From NCBI GenBank assembly GCA_018713165.1, contig DVFR01000008.1:1-64000 (forward strand): DNA of 64,000 nucleotides, given 5' to 3'. The translations under genes and the position numbers were made by a program. The notes beneath the pieces are model-generated. The model was not told the DNA's origin. It did no database searches and saw only the letters and a list, made by a program, of their open reading frames with translations. Source of the DNA: Candidatus Coproplasma stercoravium. Lineage in GTDB: Bacteria > Bacillota > Clostridia > Christensenellales > Borkfalkiaceae. Below, piece by piece: positions 34,728 through 43,057 of this stretch; position 1 is the first letter of the stretch; every line of letters starts with the position of its first letter.

Positions 34728-34757
34728 ATTATAACACTTTGCAAATATTCAAGTCAA
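34728..34757 (-). promoter_or_regulatory. Promoter of the DUF4190-like gene
   Basis: Reverse strand: -35 TTGACT, 18-bp spacer, -10 TATAAT. Confidence 0.6.
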
Positions 34758-34844
34758 TGATTTAACGGTAAGGGCGGCGGCAAAAAGCTGCCGCCGCCCC
34801 GTTTTATGTATTTTTTGTGCACAATGTAAATAAACGCATGGGTA

Positions 34845-35690
34845 TTATTCGGCGATGAACAGCACGCCGAGCGTGTTTTTGCCGCAGTGCCCCGTAACCA
34901 CGCCGCCTGCAACCGTTTCTAAAATTTCGTCGAACGTAAACAGGTTTTCAACCATTCCGCGCACCATGTCGACGACTTCCTTTTCGCAACTGCTGTGCGT
35001 TATAAAACAGCGCGTTTTGTCGTAGTGCGGGTATTCCGCCACGAGGTCGCTGATGTAGTTTTTAAGGCAGCGCGTAAGCCCGCCCATATATTTTTTGGAG
35101 GCGTATAGCTGCCCCTCGTTCATCTCTATCATGGGGTGGAGTTTTAAAACCTTTGCTCCCATCAGTGCGGCGAGCGAGCACCTGCCGCCCTTGTGCAGAT
35201 ATTCGAGCGAGTCGGGCACGAAGGAGGTGTTTACCTTCGGGCGGAGCGCCTCTACCGCAGATACAATCTCGTCGGGCGTCTTTCCTTCGGCGGCGAGGTC
35301 GCACGCCTTTAAAACGAGCAGCCCCTGTCCCGTGGAGAGGGCTAAACTGTCGACGACTTTAACTTTCCCGCCGAAGCGCTTTGCCGCCTCGGTTGCGTTG
35401 CGGTGGGTGACCGAAGCCTTTGAGGAGATGTTGAAGTGAATGAGCGCGTCGTATCCGTCCAAAAATTTTTCAAACTGTTCGGCGTACGATTCCTCTGTGC
35501 ACGCAGCAGTTTTGGGCAGAGTGCCCGTTTGGGCAACGTAGTCGAAAATCTGCTGCGGCGTGACGTCTATGCCGTCGTAGTATATCTTGTCGCCGAGGAT
35601 TACCGAGAGGGGGACGATGCCGATGTTGTACCTTTTAACCAGTTCTTCGCCGAGGTCGCAGGTCGAATCGGAAGTTATTTTGATTTTCAT
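34845..35690 (-). CDS. DegV family fatty-acid-binding protein
   Basis: A 281-residue protein of the DegV/FakB family. The N-domain KITSDSTCDLGEELVKRYNIGIVPLSV and FDYVAQTGTLPKTAACTEESY, and the FISSKASVTHRN-like and GQGLLVLKACDLA segments, are typical. FakB proteins hold a fatty acid for phosphorylation by FakA. The partner kinase is not in this window. AGGAGG precedes the start by 9 bases. Confidence 0.88.
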   Translation of the reverse strand: MKIKITSDSTCDLGEELVKRYNIGIVPLSVILGDKIYYDGIDVTPQQIFDYVAQTGTLPKTAACTEESYAEQFEKFLDGYDALIHFNISSKASVTHRNATEAAKRFGGKVKVVDSLALSTGQGLLVLKACDLAAEGKTPDEIVSAVEALRPKVNTSFVPDSLEYLHKGGRCSLAALMGAKVLKLHPMIEMNEGQLYASKKYMGGLTRCLKNYISDLVAEYPHYDKTRCFITHSSCEKEVVDMVRGMVENLFTFDEILETVAGGVVTGHCGKNTLGVLFIAE

Positions 35691-35752
35691 AATTTTCCTC
35701 CTGTAAGGGCATAAAAAAGCAGTAAAAAGGCGCTTGTTGTGCCGCTGTTTTT

Positions 35753-35781
35753 ATGATAACATAAATTTTTTTAAATTTCAA
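35753..35781 (-). promoter_or_regulatory. Promoter of the DegV gene
   Basis: Reverse strand: -35 TTGAAA, 17-bp spacer, -10 TATCAT. Confidence 0.5.
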
Positions 35782-35875
35782 CAGTTGACTTTATTTTATG
35801 CTTATTTATTTAAATTTTAGTGCCGCTGTATAAATTTTTCATAAATTTTGTCACGCGCGCGAGGATGAATTTTAT

Positions 35876-35938
35876 AATTAAGCTTATAGTATAAGCTTAA
35901 TTTTTAACTATTGACATCTGAATTTTTTCTGCTATACT
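35876..35938 (+). promoter_or_regulatory. Promoter and 27-bp palindrome of the pectinesterase-like lipoprotein gene
   Basis: AATTAAGCTTATA-G-TATAAGCTTAATT (35876-35902) is a perfect palindrome. The -35 TTGACA (35911-35916), 16-bp spacer and -10 TATACT (35933-35938) follow. The palindrome lies just upstream of the promoter, as an activator or repressor site would. Confidence 0.65.
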
Positions 35939-36025
35939 TGCCTTAACGTGGGGCTGTGTGGGTCTTGTCTCTGAATCCGGCAGAGCGCAGGCCTCGCCCC
36001 GAATATCTATGATAAGGAGAAAATA

Positions 36026-38926
36026 ATGAGAAACACAAAAGCAAGTAAGCTGAAATGGCTCAGCCTTTTGCTGGCGGTTGTCTTCTCGCTGTCGGTGTTT
36101 GCGGCGTGCACGCCCGACGACCCGAGCGGCGGCGGTGAAAATCCTCCTCCCGCAGACGAGCAGGATAGCTACTACACCGTAACCTTCCTCGACGAAGACA
36201 ATACGACGAGCCTGAGAAAGCAGACGGTAAAACCAGGCGACAACGCGTTCGACTGGACGCCCGAAAAATCGGGCAAGGACTTTGCTGGCTGGTATTCCGA
36301 CAGCGCCCGCACGAAAGTGTTCAGCTTCGGCACGGCGATAACCGCCGATACGAGCCTGTATGCCAAGTTTACCGACAAAGTGCCCGGTGAACCTACGCCC
36401 GAAGAACTTCAGTTCCCCGTAACGCTTGCAAAAGACGGACTTTCTTTCACATACGGCTGGGAGGGCGAGGAGACCACCGTCGAGATAAACGAAAAGAACA
36501 TCTATATCGACGGCAGCCTCTCCGACGAACAGATAGAGGGCTACGACAACGTTTATAATTCCTTCAAGCAGGCGATGAGCCACCTCGTCGACGGCACTGC
36601 GGACGAACCCATGAACGTTTGGATTGCGCCCTGGGTTTATTGGATTCACAATCCCAATTCTACGAGCACTTCCGAAGCTTACGGCATGTATATAACGTGC
36701 GAGAACCTGCACATCACAGGCCTTACCGACGACCCTTACAATGTAGTAATAGCCGGCAATTACGGACATAACGAAGGGTACGACGGCGGCAACTGGACGA
36801 TGTTCAGCGTAAGCGGCGACGGACTCACTTTAAAGAACGTAACGTTCGGCGACTACTGCAACGTAGACCTCGTTTATCCTCTCAATCCCGATTTGAACGT
36901 GGAAAAGAGGACGGATAACATTACGCAGGGCCAGATAGCCTCATACAGGGGCGACAAGCTCTATGCCGAAAACTGCAACTTTATAAGCCGACTCAACATG
37001 ATGCCCTTCAACAACAGCGGACGCGCGCTTTACGTCGACTGCCATATGGAGAGCACCGACGACTCGCTCAACGGTTCCTCAAAGGCCGTTTACGTCGGCT
37101 GCGACTTCGAGTTCTACGGCACGAAGCCGTGGGGCGGTTCGAGCGGCGTTACCCTTTTGGACTGCACGATGACTTCCTGCAACTATAACGTAAGGGATTC
37201 CGTTTCGCAGTATCTGAGCAAGGGCGCGGGGCGCTTCACCGTGATAGACAGCGAATTCATAAGCGATTACGACGTTCCCGTAACCTTCGGCTGGTCGGAC
37301 GTTATAGGCGATTCCTTCCGCAGCTATTATTCCAACGTTACGCACAACGGCGTTCAGATTACCATGGACGACGGCGGCAAGAGACCCGACGCCAGCGTCG
37401 ACATCACGGGCACCGGGATGCTCAAGGGCTATAAGCTCGTCGACGACGACGGCACGGTAATATACAATGTTTACAACCTGCTCCGCGGCACCGACGATTG
37501 GGACCCCTTCGGACAGAAAGAGACTGTAACAAAACTCGGCGCGACCGATGTCGCAACGGGTATGTCGGCTTCCATCTCCGAAGGTTCTTCGACGATAGAG
37601 GCGGGCGCAAGCACGGCTACTCTCACCTATGAGCTCTCCGGGCCGCAGAGTACCGATTATACCTCCAAGGCAAAAGTTACGTGGAGCGTTGAGCCCGAAG
37701 ACGAAAAGTATGTAAAGCTCACTCCTTCCGCAGACGGCAAGACCTGCCTCGTTGAATCGCTGAACGATTCCGACGAGATTCCCACCGTCGTTGTAACGGC
37801 AAAAGACGAATCCGGTCTCGAGGGCGCCGTTGCCCTCCAGGTAAGGGCTTCCGTCCTTCCCGTACCCGAATTCTCGTCGACCCCCAAAATCACGCAGAAT
37901 TCCGACGGCACCGCACAGGTTGACTATGAGCTTGAGGGCGGACATGCCGACAACTCCCAGATAATCTGGTCGGTATGCGACGACGCGAACGGCACGAACG
38001 CAATACAGATTGCCGTAGGCCGCACGAGCGAACCGCTCAAAAAGATTACCCTCGACCAGGCTTATGTAGGCAAGTACCTTCAGGTTTCCGTTTTAAGGAA
38101 AATCGTGCGTTCCGACTATGCGGAAGAGGCCGATGTATTTACGAGCACCACGCCCGTAGCGCAGGAGGGAATAACCGCGCAGAGCACGCTGACCACCGAT
38201 TTCTCGACGTTCTCCACGGCTCCCCAGACTTCCGTAATCAAGGGTATGTGGACGGTGGATTCGTATTGCCCCGCAGATACGCAGGAAGGTTATATTCCTC
38301 TCGACGGCACTGAAGTGAGCGACAAGTATTCCTCCAAGGTAGCCGGCAAGTGGACTCCCGGACATATCGATAACACCAGAGATGCGTGGTCGTACGGCAC
38401 GGGCGCCAAGGTAGGCTATAACGGCTACTCGGGCATAATGAACACTCAGCGCGGCGCGAGAATCATGTATACTCCGCTTGAGAGCGGTTCCAAGGATATG
38501 GACGTAACGCTTATGGTTGCGCCCGGCAAAGAGGCTTCGCAGGGCTTCGGTTCCGACTACCAGTATATGGACATAATGGTTCAGTTCGATACGCAAACCC
38601 TCACCGGTTACGGCCTCAGGATTTACCGCAAGAGCGGCAACAGCTGCGAATTCGTCCTTATGGAGCACAAAGACGGCAAGAGCAAGGAGCTCTGCACGCC
38701 CGTTGAATCTTCGGCATACCTCACCGAATGCACCATACACGTATGGACTGAAAACGGCAAGCTCAACGCGCACGTCGAAAGCAGCCAGATTTCCGACGAT
38801 AAGGTAGACCTTTCCGTTGAAATGGACAAGACTTATACCTACGGCGGCTTCTGCCTGATAAGCACGGGCACCACGGGCGACAACTCGATGTATCTCTGCG
38901 ACCTTTCCATCGAATGGAAAAATTAA
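36026..38926 (+). CDS. Large lipoprotein with InlB-type repeat and pectinesterase-like beta-helix
   Basis: A 966-residue exported lipoprotein. The signal peptide has lipobox VFAAC (Cys28). Residues ~50-115 form a Listeria-Bacteroides (InlB B-type) repeat: TVTFLDEDN ... FAGWYSDSA ... SLYAKFTD. Residues ~130-460 form a beta-helix with pectinesterase-like features (QGQIASYRGDKLYAENCNF, then RALYVDCHMESTDDSLNG, a variant of the family VDFIFG block). Ig-like (~500-720) and C-terminal concanavalin-like beta domains (~740-966) follow. It probably acts on or binds pectin at the cell surface, alongside the lyase at 7105. Catalytic residues are altered, so binding rather than catalysis is possible. Confidence 0.7.
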   Translation: MRNTKASKLKWLSLLLAVVFSLSVFAACTPDDPSGGGENPPPADEQDSYYTVTFLDEDNTTSLRKQTVKPGDNAFDWTPEKSGKDFAGWYSDSARTKVFSFGTAITADTSLYAKFTDKVPGEPTPEELQFPVTLAKDGLSFTYGWEGEETTVEINEKNIYIDGSLSDEQIEGYDNVYNSFKQAMSHLVDGTADEPMNVWIAPWVYWIHNPNSTSTSEAYGMYITCENLHITGLTDDPYNVVIAGNYGHNEGYDGGNWTMFSVSGDGLTLKNVTFGDYCNVDLVYPLNPDLNVEKRTDNITQGQIASYRGDKLYAENCNFISRLNMMPFNNSGRALYVDCHMESTDDSLNGSSKAVYVGCDFEFYGTKPWGGSSGVTLLDCTMTSCNYNVRDSVSQYLSKGAGRFTVIDSEFISDYDVPVTFGWSDVIGDSFRSYYSNVTHNGVQITMDDGGKRPDASVDITGTGMLKGYKLVDDDGTVIYNVYNLLRGTDDWDPFGQKETVTKLGATDVATGMSASISEGSSTIEAGASTATLTYELSGPQSTDYTSKAKVTWSVEPEDEKYVKLTPSADGKTCLVESLNDSDEIPTVVVTAKDESGLEGAVALQVRASVLPVPEFSSTPKITQNSDGTAQVDYELEGGHADNSQIIWSVCDDANGTNAIQIAVGRTSEPLKKITLDQAYVGKYLQVSVLRKIVRSDYAEEADVFTSTTPVAQEGITAQSTLTTDFSTFSTAPQTSVIKGMWTVDSYCPADTQEGYIPLDGTEVSDKYSSKVAGKWTPGHIDNTRDAWSYGTGAKVGYNGYSGIMNTQRGARIMYTPLESGSKDMDVTLMVAPGKEASQGFGSDYQYMDIMVQFDTQTLTGYGLRIYRKSGNSCEFVLMEHKDGKSKELCTPVESSAYLTECTIHVWTENGKLNAHVESSQISDDKVDLSVEMDKTYTYGGFCLISTGTTGDNSMYLCDLSIEWKN

Positions 38927-38971
38927 ATGCTTATGCGGCATAGTATGCCATGAGCATTAACATAGCGCTTG

Positions 38972-39007
38972 CTCCGCGGGGGTGTGCACGCTCCCGCGGA
39001 GTTTTTT
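38972..39007 (+). terminator. Terminator of the pectinesterase-like gene
   Basis: CTCCGCGGG/CCCGCGGAG stem followed by six T. Confidence 0.85.
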
Positions 39008-39017
39008 ATAATAAAGT

Positions 39018-39044
39018 AGTGCGGCACGCAAAACGTGCCGCACT
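39018..39044 (-). terminator. Terminator of the YwaF-like gene
   Basis: AGTGCGGCACG/CGTGCCGCACT stem; the reverse strand continues ACTTTATTATAAAA. Confidence 0.6.
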
Positions 39045-39084
39045 ATGCTTTATTTATTCAATTTTTAAGCTGTGGCAAGCGCTC

Positions 39085-39684
39085 TTACCTGATTGCGTTT
39101 TCCTTTGGCGCGCGGTAGGTAAAGGGAATAACCTGCCTCTTTTTCGCCGCCCACGCAAGCAGGCGGAAGTAGAGGTATAAAACAATTAAAAACGGGTACA
39201 GGTAAAAATACGGCACGGGGATAAGCTCGTATAACAGGTCGAATATTATTATTCCCTCGGTGTTGAATACGAACGAAAAACTGTTCTCCGCCGTAATCAC
39301 CCCGTTTTCAATCAGCAGCCAGCTTACGCCCGCAACTATCGTGAAATACGCAAATACGCACCCGAGCACGGGCAAGACGTATTTTTTTTGCGGCTTTAAC
39401 CTGCGCGCCGCCATCATGAACAGCGGCAGAGCCACCGCAAACACGTGGTTGAGCCACGAGTTTAAAACGGTTGCGCTGTACCACTCTAAATCCGCCCACG
39501 AGGAGGCGGGGGAGAGGAAGGTGGTGATTGCGCTCACCATCGAAAACATGCACGAATATTGCCGCGCGAGTTCAAATTTGGGTATCAGCATCAGGGGGAG
39601 CAGAATAAAGTTGAAGTTGCACACCTGCAACATTTCCATTGCAAGGGTGCCGGGCGTAAACGCGCCGCCAAACTTCATGCCCAT
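39085..39684 (-). pseudogene. YwaF-like (TIGR02206) membrane protein, probably lacking its N-terminus
   Basis: 199 residues with five hydrophobic segments. CNFNFILLPLMLIPKF and SWADLEWYSATVLNSWLNHVFAVALPLFMM correspond to the middle and end of the TIGR02206/YwaF family, which usually has 230-250 residues and one or two more N-terminal helices. The frame upstream contains no start before a stop near 39730, and no ribosome site precedes the first ATG. I read it as a 5'-truncated copy, though a short functional protein is possible. Confidence 0.5.
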
Positions 39685-39848
39685 TCCGTAGCGGAAAAAT
39701 ATTCCGCCGCTGCATAAAACGGCAAGCGGTTAGCTGAAAATTTATGGCAAAAATTAATAAAAAAATATAATAACTGCGGTAAATTATCAGTATAAATGAC
39801 AGTACCTGTCGGTCGGGAAGCAAAAAGTTTTATATAGCTATGCGATGT

Positions 39849-39877
39849 AGTTGACAGCGGCGTTATTGCGTTATATA
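39849..39877 (+). promoter_or_regulatory. Original chromosomal ribU promoter (now cut off from ribU)
   Basis: Consensus -35 TTGACA, 17-bp spacer, -10 TATAAT, preceded by ATGTAG exactly as in the copy at 53229. It reads into the truncated riboswitch at attL and the terminator at 40116. Confidence 0.75.
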
Positions 39878-39982
39878 ATTATTCACAGAATAAATATGCC
39901 GAAACGCGGTAGCACGAATTCAGTTCGGGCATTGAGCCGCGTTACGACAGCTTTTGCCTCACGGAAAAAGATTTTGCCGCAG

Positions 39983-40054
39983 GAAATCCCCCCGTCACGC
40001 TTTGCGTGACACCCCCCCCTTTAGGCAAGGGAGGCAAGACGATTTTTCGTGAAC
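39983..40054 (+). repeat. Remnant of hairpin repeat family A
   Basis: GCAGGAAATCCCCCCGTCACGC and the GGCAAGGGAGGCAAG module are followed only by the 3' arm of H3 (TTTTTCGTGAAC). H1, H2 and the 5' arm of H3 are missing. Confidence 0.6.
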
Positions 40055-40060
40055 ATAAAA

Positions 40061-40097
40061 TTTTAAAGTAAGTTCTTTGGGGCGGGGTGCAATTCCC
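40061..40097 (+). other. attL: 37-bp direct repeat, 5' part of the FMN riboswitch
   Basis: Identical over 37 bp to 53448-53484. It includes GGGGCGGGGTGCAATTCCC, the first conserved block of the FMN (RFN) aptamer. The sequence after it is unrelated to the riboswitch. Confidence 0.85.
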
Positions 40098-40115
40098 GAG
40101 TAAATCACTGATTTT

Positions 40116-40156
40116 GCCCGTTTTTGAGCCAAAAATGCTCAAAAACGGGCTTTTTT
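40116..40156 (+). terminator. Terminator supplied by the element just inside attL
   Basis: GCCCGTTTTTGAGC pairs with GCTCAAAAACGGGC and is followed by six T. It stops transcription from the old ribU promoter 20 bases after the attL repeat. Confidence 0.9.
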
Positions 40157-40223
40157 ATGCCATTTTTTATGAACTCAAATTTTGACTTTTGCAATTTTTG
40201 GGGCATATTTCGGGGCATAAAAT

Positions 40224-41429
40224 TCAGTAATTTAGCTTCTGCGCCTCGGCATATAGGTATTCGTCCGACAGGTCTGTGTAAGCCTTTGCAAGCGCGCCCG
40301 CAGAGTGTCCCATGAACTCGTCCCTAGCGGCGTCGGCAACTCCGCACTCGCGGCATCTCGTGTAAAAGGTAGTGCGCAAATCGTACAGCTTGTGCCCCTT
40401 AACGTGCCTGTTCATGTGCGTTCGCATACTCTCCACATAGGGAAAGTTTAGTTCGCTCACGCCTTCAAGGTATGGCTTTAACATCGGCGAAATTGCAATG
40501 CGCTTGTACTCAACTTTCTTGGTCTTGCGCTTGCTGTTTACGGCAATTATAAAGTTGCCCTCAATGCGCGCCGTCTTGTACTCGTTGGGGCGCATCCCTG
40601 TGTACAGAGCTACGGCAAAGGGGATGAGGTAGTTTGTTCCTTTCAAACCTTCAAGCAACGCTCTTTCTTCATCCTTTGTAAGCGCCTTGCCGTGTTCGCG
40701 CTCGTGCTGGGTGTGCACGACGGTCGTAATGGGGTTACGCTCTACAATGTTGTGCGCTATCGCCATTTTGAAGATTTGGTTTAAAAGTGAATGAACTTCG
40801 TCCGCCGTCTTGCCCATACCCTGTTCGGTGTACTTGTCAAGCAGTTTCTGGCACTGCCCCGTCGTAATGTTTTTGATTGGCACATCTTTAAAGTGCGGGG
40901 CAATATGCTTGTTGTACCTACCCAAGTCACTCTTATAGGTTTCGGGCGACACCTTTTTCTTCTTGAAGTTTTCAAAGTAGTACATTGCAAACTTGTTGAA
41001 GGTGGTGGGGACTTTTTGCTGTTCGTCCTGCCTGTCGGCGTTTTTGAGCGCGTCGATAAACTTTTCCTTGGCTTTTTCAAAATCGTTGCTCGAAACGGAA
41101 ATATTGTAGCCGTTCCTTCGATAGCGGATTTCGTAGTTTACCGTCTTTTTGCCGCTCTTGCGCCTGCGGCATCTCACAAGCCTGTCGTTTAAAATAAATT
41201 GTTTTCTGAATTGTATCGGCATCTTTGATAATTCCTTTTTAGTGAATTTCAAAAAGACCGAACTATCATTGTCGGAATTATTTTCTTCACCGATCAGTTT
41301 TTTAAGCGTTTCCGTAGTAATACTGTCAGCCGCCATATTCAGCGAAAGCTGAAGTATTCTGTCGCGCTTGCCGCTGTCGGGAATGTCCTTTAAGAGTCGC
41401 AAAAGCTCCTCTAAGTTGTTGTAGTTCAT
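40224..41429 (-). CDS. int: Tyrosine recombinase (integrase)
   Basis: A 401-residue phage-type integrase. The N-terminus has an arm-binding region (about 60-130), then the SAM-like core-binding domain (about 135-235) and the catalytic domain. Box I Arg is in ALYTGMRPNEYK. Box II reads YDLRTTF, where HxLR usually has His, so the His is Tyr here. Box III is FMGHSAG, and the nucleophile Tyr lies in KAYTDLSDEYL. It should catalyse integration and excision at the FMN riboswitch. No clear ribosome site precedes ATG 41429. Bases 41430-41770 hold only a small GATAAACTCAGCTTATC hairpin. Confidence 0.9.
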   Translation of the reverse strand: MNYNNLEELLRLLKDIPDSGKRDRILQLSLNMAADSITTETLKKLIGEENNSDNDSSVFLKFTKKELSKMPIQFRKQFILNDRLVRCRRRKSGKKTVNYEIRYRRNGYNISVSSNDFEKAKEKFIDALKNADRQDEQQKVPTTFNKFAMYYFENFKKKKVSPETYKSDLGRYNKHIAPHFKDVPIKNITTGQCQKLLDKYTEQGMGKTADEVHSLLNQIFKMAIAHNIVERNPITTVVHTQHEREHGKALTKDEERALLEGLKGTNYLIPFAVALYTGMRPNEYKTARIEGNFIIAVNSKRKTKKVEYKRIAISPMLKPYLEGVSELNFPYVESMRTHMNRHVKGHKLYDLRTTFYTRCRECGVADAARDEFMGHSAGALAKAYTDLSDEYLYAEAQKLNY

Positions 41430-41770
41430 ATCCGTGGTAACGGATGACAGATAAACTCAGCTTATCTGCCGCCCGCGATTGTGCGGATACGATATTCTCT
41501 TTCCTGATGGTTACAATATTCTCTCACCAGTACCACAATTTTTCCTCCTTATTTTATTTTCGCCGCAAAAGCGCACTTACGCACAAATAGTCCATTCAGC
41601 TATAAGGCGCCCGAACACTTTCCGCGAATACGTTTTGCAGGCGCACGCTCTTCGCAACTTCGCGCCCGCACGTTGATTGTTTTAAATTGTTCGTAAAATA
41701 TTACCATGTTTTACCGCAGAAATCAAGGCTCTGCGCACAATTTTTCAATCGGTTGCATTGAAACATTCTG

Positions 41771-42586
41771 CTAATACGGTATGTCGTCATAGGGTGGCAG
41801 CTCGTCGTACCTGTCGCCCTGCTCGCGATTGAAGCGCCTTGCCTGCTCGGCGTTGGTATTTTTTATGAGAGACTTGCTCTCTCCGCGTTCTGCACCATAG
41901 CGGGAAGAAATCCTCTTGTAGAAATCTTCCTGTAAGTCGGAAAAGGACGTCAGCCCGCCGCGTTTTTTCCAGAACTCCGTGCTTGAAAGCCGAGGTTCGT
42001 CTATTTCGCAGTGGTAGCGGTAGAGGGGCTCATCAAACTCGTCGCGAAGTTGTAAAAGATTGCCGCTTTCATTCCGTTCATTGCTCATAACCTTGGTGTG
42101 CCATGTTTCGGTTACGGGCAGATACCAGACGAAGAGATTTCGTCGCACCTTCTCGGTTATGATTGCCGCGCAGATTATGTTCTCGTCAGTTTTTAAAAAT
42201 CCGATTTTATTTTCGGCGTAGGCGTAGCATTCGGCAAAGTATTCACTTATAGCCGCTTCGCTCTCAAAGCCGCCCCAAAACTCTTTGTTTCCGCCGAATT
42301 GCAGGCACTCTAAAATAGTATTCTTTCCGCGTGGAAATAGTTGGGCATTCAGCTCCTTCATTGTGTTTTTCCACGCAGAGAGGGTGGTGCCGTTCAGCCG
42401 TTTCAGGTATTCAACCATAAACCGCTGTTCGCAGTCGCATAAATAGTCGTCCACGGCAGAGAGCTTCCCCATCATGTGTTTGATTACCGAAATGGTAGCG
42501 TGTCTGCCTTTCGGCAGTTGTCTGGCGACTTCCGGTTCGGCATGGACATACCGTTCGTTAATATCGCTCCTTTGACCTATAAGCAT
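41771..42586 (-). CDS. Mob/Pre-like protein without the HUH histidines
   Basis: A 271-residue protein resembling the N-terminal half of MobV/Pre plasmid mobilisation relaxases from gut Clostridia. GGNKEFW...AAISEYFAECYAYAEN fits the region before the active site, and YLPVTETWHTKVMS and SFSDLQEDFYKRISSRYGAERGE fit the region after it. The segment where the family has HxDExxPHxH reads AAIITEKVRRNLFVWYLP, with no histidine, so relaxase activity looks lost. GGAGGT lies 2-3 bases before ATG 42586 region (AGGAGGTAA). It may bind DNA or a partner. Recognition is by motif layout only. Confidence 0.5.
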   Translation of the reverse strand: MLIGQRSDINERYVHAEPEVARQLPKGRHATISVIKHMMGKLSAVDDYLCDCEQRFMVEYLKRLNGTTLSAWKNTMKELNAQLFPRGKNTILECLQFGGNKEFWGGFESEAAISEYFAECYAYAENKIGFLKTDENIICAAIITEKVRRNLFVWYLPVTETWHTKVMSNERNESGNLLQLRDEFDEPLYRYHCEIDEPRLSSTEFWKKRGGLTSFSDLQEDFYKRISSRYGAERGESKSLIKNTNAEQARRFNREQGDRYDELPPYDDIPY

Positions 42587-42713
42587 TTACCTCCTGTAAT
42601 TATTTCTGCTTGCGCAGAGCGCAACTGTCATTCGGCAATGCGCTTTCGACTTTTGATATATAAAACGGCGCAAACCTGTTCGGCAACTTGCGCCGGAATT
42701 ATAAAAATAAAAG

Positions 42714-42740
42714 TGCAGGCATCCATTCTGTGTGCCTGCA
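42714..42740 (-). terminator. Hairpin upstream of the Mob-like gene
   Basis: TGCAGGCA/TGCCTGCA stem, followed on the reverse strand by CTTTTATTTTT. It may be an attenuator in the leader of the Mob-like gene. Confidence 0.45.
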
Positions 42741-42754
42741 TTATAACATAGAAT

Positions 42755-42775
42755 ATATGACATATATTGTCATAT
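42755..42775. promoter_or_regulatory. Operator-like palindrome
   Basis: ATATGACA-N5-TGTCATAT is a perfect dyad. The rest of 42587-43057 is AT-rich with no gene; the only other signal is the promoter at 42997. Confidence 0.4.
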
Positions 42776-42996
42776 AATATAAAATTTTTTGATTAAAATT
42801 TAAGATAATTTTGTGCTGATGCCTATATAGGCATTGACATACAAATAATGTGGCAAATTTGTACCAAAAACCAATGCCTAAGCAGGTTAAGGAAGGTGGG
42901 ATAAATCCCACCTTCGACTGCCCTCGCATGGTTCGCTCGTATCAAGCGGGAAACCCGCTTATATAGCTTTGTCTTCAAAATATAATCTACCAGGTA

Positions 42997-43025
42997 TCGA
43001 CATCGTGTATTAAATATGTTATACT
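42997..43025 (+). promoter_or_regulatory. Promoter of the DUF4238 operon
   Basis: -35 TCGACA, 17-bp spacer, -10 TATACT, 33 bases before ATG 43058. Confidence 0.65.
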
Positions 43026-43057
43026 ATTTGTGTAATTTAATTTTTGAGTAGAAAGTT

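Noticed and set aside
36026-38926. Active pectin methylesterase
   Set aside because: The key VDFIFG block is changed, so I call it only pectinesterase-like.
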